In this document: piece by piece, positions 25,135-33,735 of the stretch | How positions within the stretch are numbered: position 1 is the first letter of the stretch | Layout: each line of letters begins with the position of its first letter | Source: Paracoccus xiamenensis | GTDB lineage: Bacteria > Pseudomonadota > Alphaproteobacteria > Rhodobacterales > Rhodobacteraceae | NCBI RefSeq assembly: GCF_011308835.1 | Contig: NZ_JAAOHY010000001.1 | Coordinates: 1,240,001-1,304,000, forward strand | Length of the DNA: 64,000 nucleotides | Direction of reading: 5' to 3' | The notes under the pieces: model-generated | Seen by the model: the letters and a program-made list of their open reading frames with translations, nothing else | The model's database searches: none | What the model was told of the DNA's origin: nothing | Program-made: the position numbers and the translations under genes

Positions 25135-25190
25135 CCCTTACGCCGGAAGGCCGCTTTGAGCAACATGTGAGAAAGAACAGATTTTGCTTT

Positions 25191-25223
25191 GTGGGTCAGC
25201 ATTGCTGACATATACTGACCCAC
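25191..25223 (+). promoter_or_regulatory. Promoter with overlapping palindromes for the indolepyruvate oxidoreductase gene
   Basis: GTGGGTCAG (25191-25199) and CTGACCCAC (25215-25223) are exact reverse complements. Inside them, GTCAGCATTGCTGAC (25195-25209) is a second exact palindrome, so three GTCAG half-sites lie on one DNA face region. TATACT (25211-25216) fits a -10 hexamer, with a weak -35 (TTTGTG) 17 bases upstream. A protein bound here would cover the promoter. The start codon is 24 bases further on. Which regulator binds is unknown. Confidence 0.6.
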
Positions 25224-25246
25224 ACCACCACGAGCAGGAGGGCTAG

Positions 25247-28200
25247 ATGGGGGTTCCTCAGGAACAGGCGTTTTCACTGGCGGATCGTTTTGATCTGTCG
25301 AAATCTCATGTGCTGCTGAACGGTACGCAGGCGCTGGTGCGGCTGATGCTGATGCAGCATGCACGCGACGAACAGGCCGGACTGAACACGGCGGGCTTCG
25401 TCACCGGCTATCGCGGCAGTCCACTGGGCGGCGTCGATCTGGCGATGATGAAAGCCGACAAGCTGCTGAAGCAGAATGACATCCTGTTCCAGGCCGGACT
25501 GAACGAGGACCTGGCCGCAACGGCCATCTGGGGCAGCCAGCAGGCCGAGATGCGCGGCGAGGGCAAATATGACGGCGTCTATGCGCTGTGGTACGGCAAG
25601 GGCCCCGGCATCGACCGCTCGGGCGACGTCATGCGCCACGGAAACATGGCCGGCTCGTCGAAATTCGGGGGCGTGGTCATGGCGATGGGCGATGACCATA
25701 CCGGCGAATCCTCGACCGTGCTGCACCAGTCCGACTGGGCCATGGTCGACGCCTATATCCCGGTCATTTCGCCTGCAGGCGTACAGGAAATTCTGGACTA
25801 TGGCCTCTATGCCTTTGCTTTGTCACGCTTTGCCGGCGTCTGGACGGGGCTGAAGACGATGAAGGATACGGTCGAGGTGACCTCGGTCGTGAATGGCGAT
25901 CCCTTCCGACTGAACTTCGTGACGCCCGAATTCGCCATGCCCGAAGGCGGGCTGAACATCCGCGTGGGCGACACGCCGGTCGTGCAGGAAGCCCGCATGA
26001 TCGACTATAAGCGCTTCGCGGCCGAGGCGTTTTCGCGGGCAAACCGCATGGACCGCAAGGTCTGGGGCAAGCCCGGCGCCAAGATCGGTTTCGTCGCCGC
26101 CGGCAAGAACTGGCTGGATCTGGTCCATGCCCTTGCCCTGCTGGGCATTGACGAGACAGAGGCCGATCGGCTGGGTATCTCGACCTACAAGATCGGCCAG
26201 CCCTTCCCGATGGACATGAAGACCTTCCAGGAATGGTCCGAGCCGTTGGATCTCGTCGTCGTCATCGAGGAAAAGCGCAAGCTGATCGAGGTGCAGGTCA
26301 AGGAAGCCATCTTCGACAACCGCCATGGCCGCCGCGTCATCGGCTGGAAACACGACCGCACCGGCGAGGAGGTCTTCCCGACCCGATATGCGCTGGATCC
26401 GGTGATGATCGCCGAGAAACTGGGCGGCATCCTGATCGAGGAAGGCCGCGGCACCGAAGGCATCCGCGCGGGTCTGGACAAGCTGACCGCCGCGCGCCGC
26501 GCCGATAACGCCCCCGAAATCGCCGTCCGTACGCCGTGGTTCTGTTCGGGCTGCCCGCATAACAGCTCGACCAAGGTGCCAGAGGGCAGCCGCGCCTATG
26601 CTGGCATCGGCTGCCACTATATGGTGCAGTGGATGGACCGCGAAACCACCGGCTTCACCCAGATGGGCGGCGAAGGCGCGAACTGGGCGGGCGAGGCTCC
26701 ATTTTCAAAAAGAAAGCATGTTTTTCAAAATCTTGGCGACGGAACCTATAACCATTCCGGCAGTCTGGCGATCCGCCACGCGGTCGAAACCAATACCAAC
26801 ATCACCTATAAGGTCCTGTTCAACGATGCCGTCGCCATGACCGGCGGCCAGCCGATCGAGGGCGGGCTGACCGCGCCGCAGATCGCGCGGGAACTGACCT
26901 CGATGGGCGTGGACCCGGTGGTCGTGGTCTATGACGACAAGGAAGACGTCGATCCGGCGCAGTTCAACGGGCTGCGCACCGAAACCCGCGACAAGATGAT
27001 GGCGGTCCAGAAAGAGCTGTCCGAACTGGGCGGCACCTCGGCCATCCTGTATATCCAGACCTGCGCGGCCGAAAAACGCCGCCGCCGCAAGAAGGGCCAG
27101 TTTCCTGACCCGGATCGCCGCATCTGGATCAACCCCGAGGTCTGCGAGGGCTGCGGCGATTGCGGGGTGCAGTCGAACTGCGTTTCCGTCGTGCCGCTGG
27201 ACACGGAACTGGGCCGCAAGCGTCAGATCGAACAGTCCAGCTGCAACAAGGATTACTCCTGCGTGAACGGCTTCTGTCCCAGCTTCGTCTCGGTTCAGGG
27301 CGGCAAGCTGAAAAAGCCCAAGGCGGCGGCAATGGACCTGCCCGACCTGCCCGCGCCTACCCTGCCGGCAATCGACGGCACTCATAATCTTGTGATCACG
27401 GGCGTTGGCGGCACTGGCGTGGTGACCATCGGCGCGGTGCTGGCACAGGCTGCCCATATGGACGGCAAGGGTGCGGGGATGATGGAGATGGCCGGTCTCG
27501 CCCAAAAAGGCGGCGCGGTCCATATCCACCTGCGTCTGGCCAACCGCCCCGAAGACATCAGCGCCATCCGCGTCGCCGTGGGCGAGGCCGATTGCATCAT
27601 CGGCGGTGATCTGGTGGTGACCGCTGGCGCCAAGACCATCGGTCTGATGACCAATGGCCGCACCGGCGCTGTGGTCAACGATCACGAGATCATCACCGGC
27701 GAATTCACCAAGAACCGCGATTTCCAGGTTCCGGCCGACCGGCTGAAGGTGTCACTGCAGGCGCGGCTTGGCGACAAGGTGGCCTTCTTCGACGCCAACA
27801 AGCTGGCGCAGACGGCACTGGGCGATTCGATCTATTCGAACATGCTTGTGCTGGGGGCTGCGTGGCAGCAGGGGCTGATCCCGCTGACCGAGCAGGCGAT
27901 CCTGACCGCGATCGAGTTGAACGGGGCAAAGGTCGCCGAAAACCAGCGCGCCTTCCAGATCGGTCGCTGGGCGATGACCGACCCCGAGGCCGTGGCCCGC
28001 GCCACCGCACCCGTTCAGGCGATCCGCCCCGATCCGGTCAGCTATCGCGCCGATTTCCTGGTGGATTATCAGGACGAGGCCTATGCGCAGCGCTTCCGCG
28101 ACCTGGTGGCGCAAGCGCCCGAGGATCTGCGAGAGGACGTGGCCGAGGGCTATTTCAAGCTGCTGGCCTACAAGGACGAATACGAAGTCGCCCGCCTGCA

Positions 28201-28645
28201 TCTGAAAACCGCTGAAGGCGTGGCGCGCGACTTCGACGGGGAAACCCGGCTGTCCTTCCATCTCGCGCCGCCGATCCTGCCGGGCCGCGATGCCGATGGT
28301 CGGCCGAAGAAGCGCGAATTCGGGCCGTGGATCCTGCCGGTCTTCCGGCAGTTGGCGAAGATGAAGCGCCTGCGGGGCACTGCCTTTGATCCCTTCGGCT
28401 GGCTGGCAGAACGCCGCGCCGAACGCGCCGCCATCACCCAGTTCGAGGACGACATGCGCAGCCTTCTGCCGCAAGTCACCCCGGCGACGGTCGAAATCCT
28501 GCGCGAACTGGCCCGTCTGCCGCTGTCGGTGAAGGGCTACGGTCTGATCAAGGACAAGGCCGCCGAGGCCGCCGCCAAGCGCCGGGCCGAGCTGTTGGCC
28601 GCTTTTGCCGATGGTGGCGCGCCGATGGCGCATGCGGCAGAATGA
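25247..28645 (+). CDS. Indolepyruvate (arylpyruvate) ferredoxin oxidoreductase, fused subunits
   Basis: A 1132-residue enzyme oxidatively decarboxylating arylpyruvates to arylacetyl-CoA with ferredoxin as acceptor. An N-terminal pyrimidine-binding domain (GFVTGYRGSPLGGVD) is followed by the thiamine diphosphate motif GDGTYNHSG near residue 495 with FNDAVAMTGGQ after it. The cysteine cluster CEGCGDCGVQSNC lies near 632-644. The gamma domain begins at about residue 717 with ITGVGGTGVVTIG. CAGGAGGGCTAG precedes the ATG. Fusion of the two subunits in one chain is normal in Proteobacteria. With PaaK and PaaG-type enzymes nearby it suggests aromatic amino acid breakdown through phenylacetyl-CoA. 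Full length. Confidence 0.93.
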   Translation: MGVPQEQAFSLADRFDLSKSHVLLNGTQALVRLMLMQHARDEQAGLNTAGFVTGYRGSPLGGVDLAMMKADKLLKQNDILFQAGLNEDLAATAIWGSQQAEMRGEGKYDGVYALWYGKGPGIDRSGDVMRHGNMAGSSKFGGVVMAMGDDHTGESSTVLHQSDWAMVDAYIPVISPAGVQEILDYGLYAFALSRFAGVWTGLKTMKDTVEVTSVVNGDPFRLNFVTPEFAMPEGGLNIRVGDTPVVQEARMIDYKRFAAEAFSRANRMDRKVWGKPGAKIGFVAAGKNWLDLVHALALLGIDETEADRLGISTYKIGQPFPMDMKTFQEWSEPLDLVVVIEEKRKLIEVQVKEAIFDNRHGRRVIGWKHDRTGEEVFPTRYALDPVMIAEKLGGILIEEGRGTEGIRAGLDKLTAARRADNAPEIAVRTPWFCSGCPHNSSTKVPEGSRAYAGIGCHYMVQWMDRETTGFTQMGGEGANWAGEAPFSKRKHVFQNLGDGTYNHSGSLAIRHAVETNTNITYKVLFNDAVAMTGGQPIEGGLTAPQIARELTSMGVDPVVVVYDDKEDVDPAQFNGLRTETRDKMMAVQKELSELGGTSAILYIQTCAAEKRRRRKKGQFPDPDRRIWINPEVCEGCGDCGVQSNCVSVVPLDTELGRKRQIEQSSCNKDYSCVNGFCPSFVSVQGGKLKKPKAAAMDLPDLPAPTLPAIDGTHNLVITGVGGTGVVTIGAVLAQAAHMDGKGAGMMEMAGLAQKGGAVHIHLRLANRPEDISAIRVAVGEADCIIGGDLVVTAGAKTIGLMTNGRTGAVVNDHEIITGEFTKNRDFQVPADRLKVSLQARLGDKVAFFDANKLAQTALGDSIYSNMLVLGAAWQQGLIPLTEQAILTAIELNGAKVAENQRAFQIGRWAMTDPEAVARATAPVQAIRPDPVSYRADFLVDYQDEAYAQRFRDLVAQAPEDLREDVAEGYFKLLAYKDEYEVARLHLKTAEGVARDFDGETRLSFHLAPPILPGRDADGRPKKREFGPWILPVFRQLAKMKRLRGTAFDPFGWLAERRAERAAITQFEDDMRSLLPQVTPATVEILRELARLPLSVKGYGLIKDKAAEAAAKRRAELLAAFADGGAPMAHAAE

Positions 28646-28708
28646 CCTCTGTCATGGACTTTCACCGGATGGCGGCATATGTCGCCATCCAGGCTGACGG
28701 AGGCGCGC

Positions 28709-29521
28709 ATGGCTGTTGGAGTTTTCGATTCAGGACTGGGCGGGCTGACCGTCTACAAGGCGATCCGCGACCGCCTGCCCGATTTGCCGCTGGTCTATTT
28801 CGGCGACAACCTGCACGCCCCGTACGGCGTTCGCACGTCCGATGACATCTATGACCTGACCTGTGCCGCCACGCAGCGCCTGTGGGACGAGGGCTGCGAT
28901 CTTGTCATCCTTGCCTGCAACACCGCATCCGCCGCGGCCCTGCGCCGCATGCAGGAAAAATTCGTCCCTGAAAACAAGCGCGTACTAGGCGTATTTGTTC
29001 CATTGATCGAGGCGCTGACCGAACGGCAATGGGGTGACAACTCGCCCCCCCGCGAGGTTGCGGTCAAGCATGTCGCCCTGTTTGCCACCCCCGCCACTGT
29101 CGCCAGCCGCGCCTTTCAGCGTGAACTGGCCTTCCGCGCCATCGGTGTCGATGTCGAGGCACAGCCCTGCGGCGGCGTGGTCGATGCGATTGAGGAGGGT
29201 GACGAGATCCTTGCCGAAGCCCTGGTCACCAGCCATGTCGAGGCGCTGAAGCGCCGAATGCCGCATCCCGAGGCTGCGATCCTTGGCTGCACCCATTACC
29301 CGCTGATGCAGGAAGAGTTTCAGAAGGCGCTCGGCCCGCAGGTGCAGGTGTTCAGCCAGGCCAATCTGGTCGCCGAAAGCCTTGCCGACTATCTGCAACG
29401 CCGCCCGGAATTTCTGGGCAGCGGCACTGAATCCAAGTTCCTGACCACGGGCGATCCGGCCCGCGTGTCATCCAAGGCGACGCAGTTCCTGCGCCAGAGG
29501 ATCAGCTTCGAATCTGCCTGA
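28709..29521 (+). CDS. murI: Glutamate racemase
   Basis: A 270-residue enzyme making D-glutamate for peptidoglycan. The start [19 protein letters not shown] at ATG 28709 follows GACGGAGGCGCGC. The two catalytic cysteines lie in [15 protein letters not shown] and [15 protein letters not shown]. An in-frame extension to 28679 lacks conserved sequence. A 63-base gap separates it from the oxidoreductase; ccmE follows after 9 bases, so murI and ccmE probably share a transcript. Confidence 0.95.
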   Translation: MAVGVFDSGLGGLTVYKAIRDRLPDLPLVYFGDNLHAPYGVRTSDDIYDLTCAATQRLWDEGCDLVILACNTASAAALRRMQEKFVPENKRVLGVFVPLIEALTERQWGDNSPPREVAVKHVALFATPATVASRAFQRELAFRAIGVDVEAQPCGGVVDAIEEGDEILAEALVTSHVEALKRRMPHPEAAILGCTHYPLMQEEFQKALGPQVQVFSQANLVAESLADYLQRRPEFLGSGTESKFLTTGDPARVSSKATQFLRQRISFESA

Positions 29522-29530
29522 GGTATCGAC

Positions 29531-29974
29531 GTGAAGTCACTGAAAAAACAGCGTAGAATTCAAATCATCATTGCCGCATCAGTCGCCCTCGCGCTGGCCG
29601 CCGTGCTGATCGGCTATGGCTTTCGGGATGGCATCAACCTGTATCGCGCACCCACGCAGGTCTTCGAGGAACCGCCCTCGGCCGGCGAGGTATTCCGGCT
29701 TGGCGGATTGGTCGAAGATGGCAGCTTGATCCGCGGCGCGGGTGAGACAATCAGCTTCACCGTGACCGACGGCGCGCATAACGTTCCCGTGCGCTTTACC
29801 GGCGTTCTGCCCGACCTGTTCCAGGAAGGTCAGGGCATGATCGGCACCGGCACGATGGAGGGCGACACCTTCGTGGCCAGCGAAATCCTCGCCAAGCATG
29901 ACGAGAATTACATGCCGCGCGAGGTCGAGGATTCGCTGAAGGAAGCCGGCGTCTATGAAGGCCCGGCAAGCTGA
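29531..29974 (+). CDS. ccmE: Cytochrome c maturation haem chaperone CcmE
   Basis: A 147-residue membrane-anchored periplasmic protein with an N-terminal anchor (IQIIIAASVALALAAVLIGY) and an OB-fold domain. The haem-binding His123 and Tyr127 lie in LAKHDENYMPREV. It starts with GTG at 29531. CcmE receives haem from CcmC and passes it to CcmF. It is about 5.4 kb from ccmF-ccmH and in the opposite direction, with LysR, the oxidoreductase and murI between, an unusual separation. Confidence 0.95.
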   Translation: MKSLKKQRRIQIIIAASVALALAAVLIGYGFRDGINLYRAPTQVFEEPPSAGEVFRLGGLVEDGSLIRGAGETISFTVTDGAHNVPVRFTGVLPDLFQEGQGMIGTGTMEGDTFVASEILAKHDENYMPREVEDSLKEAGVYEGPAS

Positions 29975-30006
29975 CGCCCCTGCAAGCTGACGCAACGCGC
30001 GCAGGG

Positions 30007-30021
30007 TTAACGACAGGTTAA
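30007..30021 (+). promoter_or_regulatory. CtrA-type binding site before the GTA endolysin gene
   Basis: TTAACGACAGGTTAA is an exact TTAA-N7-TTAA, the consensus full site of the alphaproteobacterial response regulator CtrA, and is flanked by G and C to give GTTAAC twice. It lies 49 bases upstream of the endolysin ATG. In Rhodobacter capsulatus, GTA genes and release functions depend on CtrA, so the site fits the genes behind it. Binding itself is inferred. Confidence 0.7.
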
Positions 30022-30070
30022 CGCGGCTGAAGCAGCCTTGTCCCCATTTCATTGTGAAAAGGGGGACGGG

Positions 30071-30682
30071 ATGAGATCCGTGGATGAAATCGCCGCCGAG
30101 ATCGTGGCGCGTGAAGGTGGTTATGTGAATGACCCCGACGATCCGGGCGGGGCGACGAAATACGGCGTCACCATCGGCACCATGCAGCGGCTTGGGCTGG
30201 ACCTGAACCGCGATGGCCGGGTCAATGTGTCAGACGTGAAGGCGCTGACCCGCGCCCAGGCGACGGCGGTGTTCAAGGAACATTACTTCCGCCGCCCCGG
30301 CGTCGAACGCCTGCCTGCGGCGCTGCATGCCAGCGTCTTCGACATGTATGTGAATGCCGGCGCGAATGCGGTGAAGATCCTGCAACGCCTGCTGACGCGG
30401 ATGGGTTTTCCGGCCAGCGATGACGGGGTGATCGGCCCGCGCACCATAGCCGCCGCAACAGCCGCCGCAAAGTCCGCACCGCGCCACATCGCCGATGCCT
30501 ATGGGATCGAGCGGCGCAACTACTATTACGCCATCGCCGACGCCCGGCCCGCCAGCCGCAAATACGCCACCACCCGCGCCGGCGGCAAAGGCGGCTGGAT
30601 CACCCGGGCCGAGGCCTTCATCGCCCCGAAATACCACCTCACCGCCAGCCAGCACCGCGAAAGGACAGCGAAATGGGCATGA
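30071..30682 (+). CDS. GTA-type endolysin, glycoside hydrolase family 108 with peptidoglycan-binding domain
   Basis: A 203-residue muramidase from ATG 30071 (after GGGGGACGGG). The catalytic motif is REGGYVNDPDDPGGATKYGV, Glu15 being the expected catalytic residue. Next comes a calcium-loop-like segment (DLNRDGRVNVSDVKAL), then a PG_binding_3-like C-terminus (DGVIGPRTIAAATAAAKSAP ... GGWITRAEAF). There is no signal peptide, so release through the holin is expected. The pair resembles the R. capsulatus GTA lysis genes (rcc00555/rcc00556), which release gene transfer agent particles. The stop overlaps the holin start by 10 bases. No capsid genes are in this window. Confidence 0.88.
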   Translation: MRSVDEIAAEIVAREGGYVNDPDDPGGATKYGVTIGTMQRLGLDLNRDGRVNVSDVKALTRAQATAVFKEHYFRRPGVERLPAALHASVFDMYVNAGANAVKILQRLLTRMGFPASDDGVIGPRTIAAATAAAKSAPRHIADAYGIERRNYYYAIADARPASRKYATTRAGGKGGWITRAEAFIAPKYHLTASQHRERTAKWA

Positions 30683-31221
30683 TCGACCGCTTTATCGGCG
30701 TGGGCACGGCTGCGCAGACCATCGGCAACGCCGCCACCAACGTGACCGAGATCTTCCGCGAAAACGCCACGCGCCGGATGGAACTGGACGAAGAGGCCTA
30801 TGGCCATGCCATCACCCAACTGTCGGCAGAGTTTGGCTCCGACCGTCGGGGCTGGTTCGACGATCTGATGAACGGATTGAATCGCCTGCCCCGCCCCTTA
30901 CTGACGCTGGGGACGCTGGGGCTGTTCGTCTATGCCATGGTGGAACCCGCCGGCTTTTCGCAGCGCATGGTCGGACTGCAAACCGTGCCCGAGCCGCTGT
31001 GGTGGCTGCTGGGCGCCATCGTGTCGTTTTATTTCGGCGCGCGCGAGGCGCATTACTTCCGCAGCCGCACCTTCCCCCGGCGGATCGAGAAATCCGTCCT
31101 GCCGGCCTCGGACATGACTGCACCCACGTCCGCCCCTTCCCGCATAACCGAAGAGGAAGGTTTCGACGGTAACGCTGCACTGCAGGATTGGCGGGCGAGC
31201 CAGAAAAATGCCGCTACGTAA
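30673..31221 (+). CDS. GTA release holin (3-TM holin family)
   Basis: A 182-residue protein starting MGMIDRFIGVGTAAQTIGNA. An N-terminal amphipathic part (VTEIFRENATRRMELDEEAY) is followed by at least two clear membrane segments, PLLTLGTLGLFVYAMV and PLWWLLGAIVSFYFGA, and a polar tail. This matches the holin family described for gene-transfer-agent release (Pfam Holin of 3TMs, for gene-transfer release). It would form the membrane lesion letting the upstream endolysin reach peptidoglycan. Translation is coupled by overlap with the endolysin gene. Confidence 0.87.
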   Translation: MGMIDRFIGVGTAAQTIGNAATNVTEIFRENATRRMELDEEAYGHAITQLSAEFGSDRRGWFDDLMNGLNRLPRPLLTLGTLGLFVYAMVEPAGFSQRMVGLQTVPEPLWWLLGAIVSFYFGAREAHYFRSRTFPRRIEKSVLPASDMTAPTSAPSRITEEEGFDGNAALQDWRASQKNAAT

Positions 31222-31317
31222 ACCATGTGGTTCGCCATGCCCTGCGCGCATATCGGCTATGCTGCCATTGCAGCAAGTTAACGCTTGAATGGGCGGCACC
31301 CTGCCCCTAAATCGAGC

Positions 31318-31401
31318 GGTGAAGGCGATGATAGAGGCAACTCTCATAACCTTCACCTCCCTGTTGGACTTAGGCCGGGCGTCATGCCCGGCTTTTTTTT
31401 T
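31318..31401 (+). ncRNA. Candidate structured small RNA with two hairpins and a terminator
   Basis: The gap between the holin and purL contains a hairpin with an 8-base perfect stem GGTGAAGG/CCTTCACC (31318-31325 and 31350-31357). Its inner stem is extended by ATGA-t-AGAG pairing with CTCTCAT. An exposed CTCCCTGTTGG follows, then a terminator (31374-31401). The 3' side of the stem contains CACCTCC, an anti-Shine-Dalgarno-like pyrimidine run of the kind used by alphaproteobacterial small RNAs. The 5' end is not defined; it may start near 31270. An alternative is a 3' UTR of the endolysin-holin message. Confidence 0.5.
31374..31401 (+). terminator. Strong rho-independent terminator
   Basis: GCCGGGC (31374-31380), loop GTCAT, GCCCGGC (31386-31392), then nine T residues. 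It is the clearest intrinsic terminator in the window. It ends the holin transcript or the candidate small RNA, and isolates purL, which must have its own promoter in the next 100 bases. Confidence 0.92.
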
Positions 31402-31502
31402 GCTCTGCGGGATCGTCCCTGCCCCTTTCCCTTGCGGCGCTCTGCGCCTAAAAGGCGGCGCATCACACCATAGCGCACCATGCCAAAGCTTGAGGGACGG
31501 CC

Positions 31503-33680
31503 ATGAACGAACCGGAGATCACCACGGATCTGATCGCGGCGCATGGGCTGAAGCCCGACGAATACCAGCGCATTCTCGACATCATCGGACGCGAGCCGAC
31601 ATTCACCGAGCTTGGCATCTTCAGTGCCATGTGGAACGAGCATTGTTCCTACAAGTCCTCGAAGAAATGGCTGCGCACCCTGCCCACCACCGGCCCGCAG
31701 GTCATCTGCGGCCCCGGCGAGAATGCGGGCGTCGTCGATATCGGCGATGGGCAGGCCGTGGTCTTCAAGATGGAAAGCCACAACCACCCTTCGTATATCG
31801 AACCCCATCAGGGTGCTGCGACCGGCGTTGGCGGCATTCTGCGCGACGTCTTCACCATGGGCGCGCGCCCGATCGCGGCGATGGATTCGCTGAGCTTCGG
31901 TCGCCCCGAACACCCCAAGACCGCGCATCTGGTCAAGGGCGTGGTCGACGGCATCGGCGCTTACGGAAACGCGTTCGGGGTGCCGAATGTCGGCGGCGAG
32001 GTGCGTTTCCACCGCGCCTATGACGGCAACTGTCTGGTCAACGCCTTTGCGGCGGGTCTGGCCGATGCGGACAAGATTTTCTACTCGGCCGCTTCGGGCA
32101 TCGGCATGCCGGTCGTCTATCTGGGCGCCAAGACCGGTCGCGACGGCGTCGGCGGTGCGACCATGGCAAGCGCCGAATTCGACGACACGATCGAGGAAAA
32201 GCGCCCCACCGTTCAGGTCGGCGACCCCTTCACCGAAAAATGCCTGCTGGAAGCCTGTCTGGAGCTGATGGCGACCGACAGCGTGATCTCGATTCAGGAT
32301 ATGGGCGCAGCCGGGCTGACCTGTTCGGCGGTCGAGATGGGCGACAAGGGCGGCTTGGGTATCCAGCTGAACCTCGACGCGGTGCCGCAGCGCGAAACCA
32401 ACATGACCGCATACGAAATGATGCTGTCGGAATCGCAGGAGCGCATGCTGATGGTGCTGAAGCCCGAACGCGAGGCCGAGGCGCGGGCGATCTTCGAAAA
32501 GTGGGATCTCGATTTCGCCATCGTGGGCGAGACCATCGCCGAGGACCGTTTCCTGATCCTGCACGGCAATGAGGTGATGGCCGACCTGCCGCTGTCGAAA
32601 CTGTCGTCGAGCGCGCCTGAATATGACCGCCCTTGGATCGAGACCCCGGCGGCGGGCGACATGCCCGCCCTGCCCGCGATCACACCTGTGCAGGCTCTGC
32701 GGGCGCTGATCGGCAGCCCCAGCTATGCACACAAGGCCTGGGTCTGGGAACAATATGACAGCCAGGTCGGCGCCGACACCGTGCGCCGCCCCGGTCTGGG
32801 CGCGGGCGTGGTGCGGGTGCATGGCACCGAAAAGGCGCTTGCCTTCACCAGCGACGTGACCCCGCGCTATGTCAAGGCGAACCCGTTCGAAGGCGGCAAG
32901 CAGGCGGTGGCCGAAGCCTATCGCAACCTCACCGCCTGCGGCGCCCTGCCCTTGGCCACGACCGACAACCTGAATTTCGGCAACCCCGAAAAGCCCGAGA
33001 TCATGGGCCAGTTCGTTGGCGCCATCAAAGGCATCGGCGAGGCTGTGGCAGCGCTGGATATGCCGATCGTGTCGGGCAATGTGTCGCTGTATAACGAAAC
33101 CGACGGTCAGGGCATCCTGCCCACGCCGACCATCGGCGCGGTGGGGCTGCTGCCCAATCTGGACCAGCTGATCGCCGGCCTGCCTGAAGACGGCGATCTG
33201 GCCATCGTGATCGGCGCAACCGACGGCCATCTGGGCCAGTCCGCGTTGGCAGCCGAGGCTTTCGGGATCGAAGCCGGCGATGCGCCGCATGTCGATCTGG
33301 CGGCCGAGCGCAAGCATGGCGAGTTTCTGCGCGACAACCGCCAGCATCTGCGCGCGGCAACCGATCTGTCGGATGGCGGTCTTGCTCTGGCGGCGTTCGA
33401 GATGGCCGAAGGCGCGGGCATCGGCCTGCGGCTGGACAGCGGCGACATCGCCCAATTGTTCGGCGAGGATCAGGCCCGCTATCTGGTCGCATGTTCGCCC
33501 GCACAGGCCGAAGCGCTGCTGAAAGCGGCAGAGGCTGCCGGCGTCCCGGCCAGCGAAGTCGGCCAGTTCGGCGGCATGGCCGTGCAGATGGGCGATGACG
33601 CGGGCGACCTGGCCGAGCTGTCGGATCTGTATCGCCGGGCCTTCTCGAACGCGATTCACGGTGAAACGCCGCTGGGCTGA
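31503..33680 (+). CDS. purL: Phosphoribosylformylglycinamidine synthase subunit PurL
   Basis: A 725-residue synthetase subunit of the small-PurL type that works with PurQ and PurS. It converts FGAR to FGAM in purine synthesis. Motifs: [18 protein letters not shown] near residue 44, [20 protein letters not shown] near 93, and [20 protein letters not shown] in the AIRS-like core. The start [20 protein letters not shown] at ATG 31503 follows GAGGGACGGCC. purQ and purS are not in the window. Intact. Confidence 0.96.
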   Translation: MNEPEITTDLIAAHGLKPDEYQRILDIIGREPTFTELGIFSAMWNEHCSYKSSKKWLRTLPTTGPQVICGPGENAGVVDIGDGQAVVFKMESHNHPSYIEPHQGAATGVGGILRDVFTMGARPIAAMDSLSFGRPEHPKTAHLVKGVVDGIGAYGNAFGVPNVGGEVRFHRAYDGNCLVNAFAAGLADADKIFYSAASGIGMPVVYLGAKTGRDGVGGATMASAEFDDTIEEKRPTVQVGDPFTEKCLLEACLELMATDSVISIQDMGAAGLTCSAVEMGDKGGLGIQLNLDAVPQRETNMTAYEMMLSESQERMLMVLKPEREAEARAIFEKWDLDFAIVGETIAEDRFLILHGNEVMADLPLSKLSSSAPEYDRPWIETPAAGDMPALPAITPVQALRALIGSPSYAHKAWVWEQYDSQVGADTVRRPGLGAGVVRVHGTEKALAFTSDVTPRYVKANPFEGGKQAVAEAYRNLTACGALPLATTDNLNFGNPEKPEIMGQFVGAIKGIGEAVAALDMPIVSGNVSLYNETDGQGILPTPTIGAVGLLPNLDQLIAGLPEDGDLAIVIGATDGHLGQSALAAEAFGIEAGDAPHVDLAAERKHGEFLRDNRQHLRAATDLSDGGLALAAFEMAEGAGIGLRLDSGDIAQLFGEDQARYLVACSPAQAEALLKAAEAAGVPASEVGQFGGMAVQMGDDAGDLAELSDLYRRAFSNAIHGETPLG

Positions 33681-33693
33681 CTTGAGAAAACGG

Positions 33694-33723
33694 GTTGCGC
33701 ATCCTAAATTACGGATGCGCAAC
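33694..33723 (+). terminator. Perfect 11-base hairpin between purL and the A-type carrier gene
   Basis: GTTGCGCATCC (33694-33704) pairs exactly with GGATGCGCAAC (33713-33723) around an 8-base AT-rich loop. No T run follows, and the next start codon is only 12 bases away. It could end purL transcripts weakly, stabilise them, or act in the leader of the Fe-S carrier gene by hiding or exposing its ribosome binding site (AGAGG at 33724). Confidence 0.5.
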
Positions 33724-33735
33724 AGAGGTTAAGCC

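Noticed and set aside
31353..33722. 789-codon leftward open frame opposite purL
   Set aside because: It is a complete shadow of purL. Its His/Arg/Gly/Gln-rich composition is typical of antisense frames in high-GC DNA.
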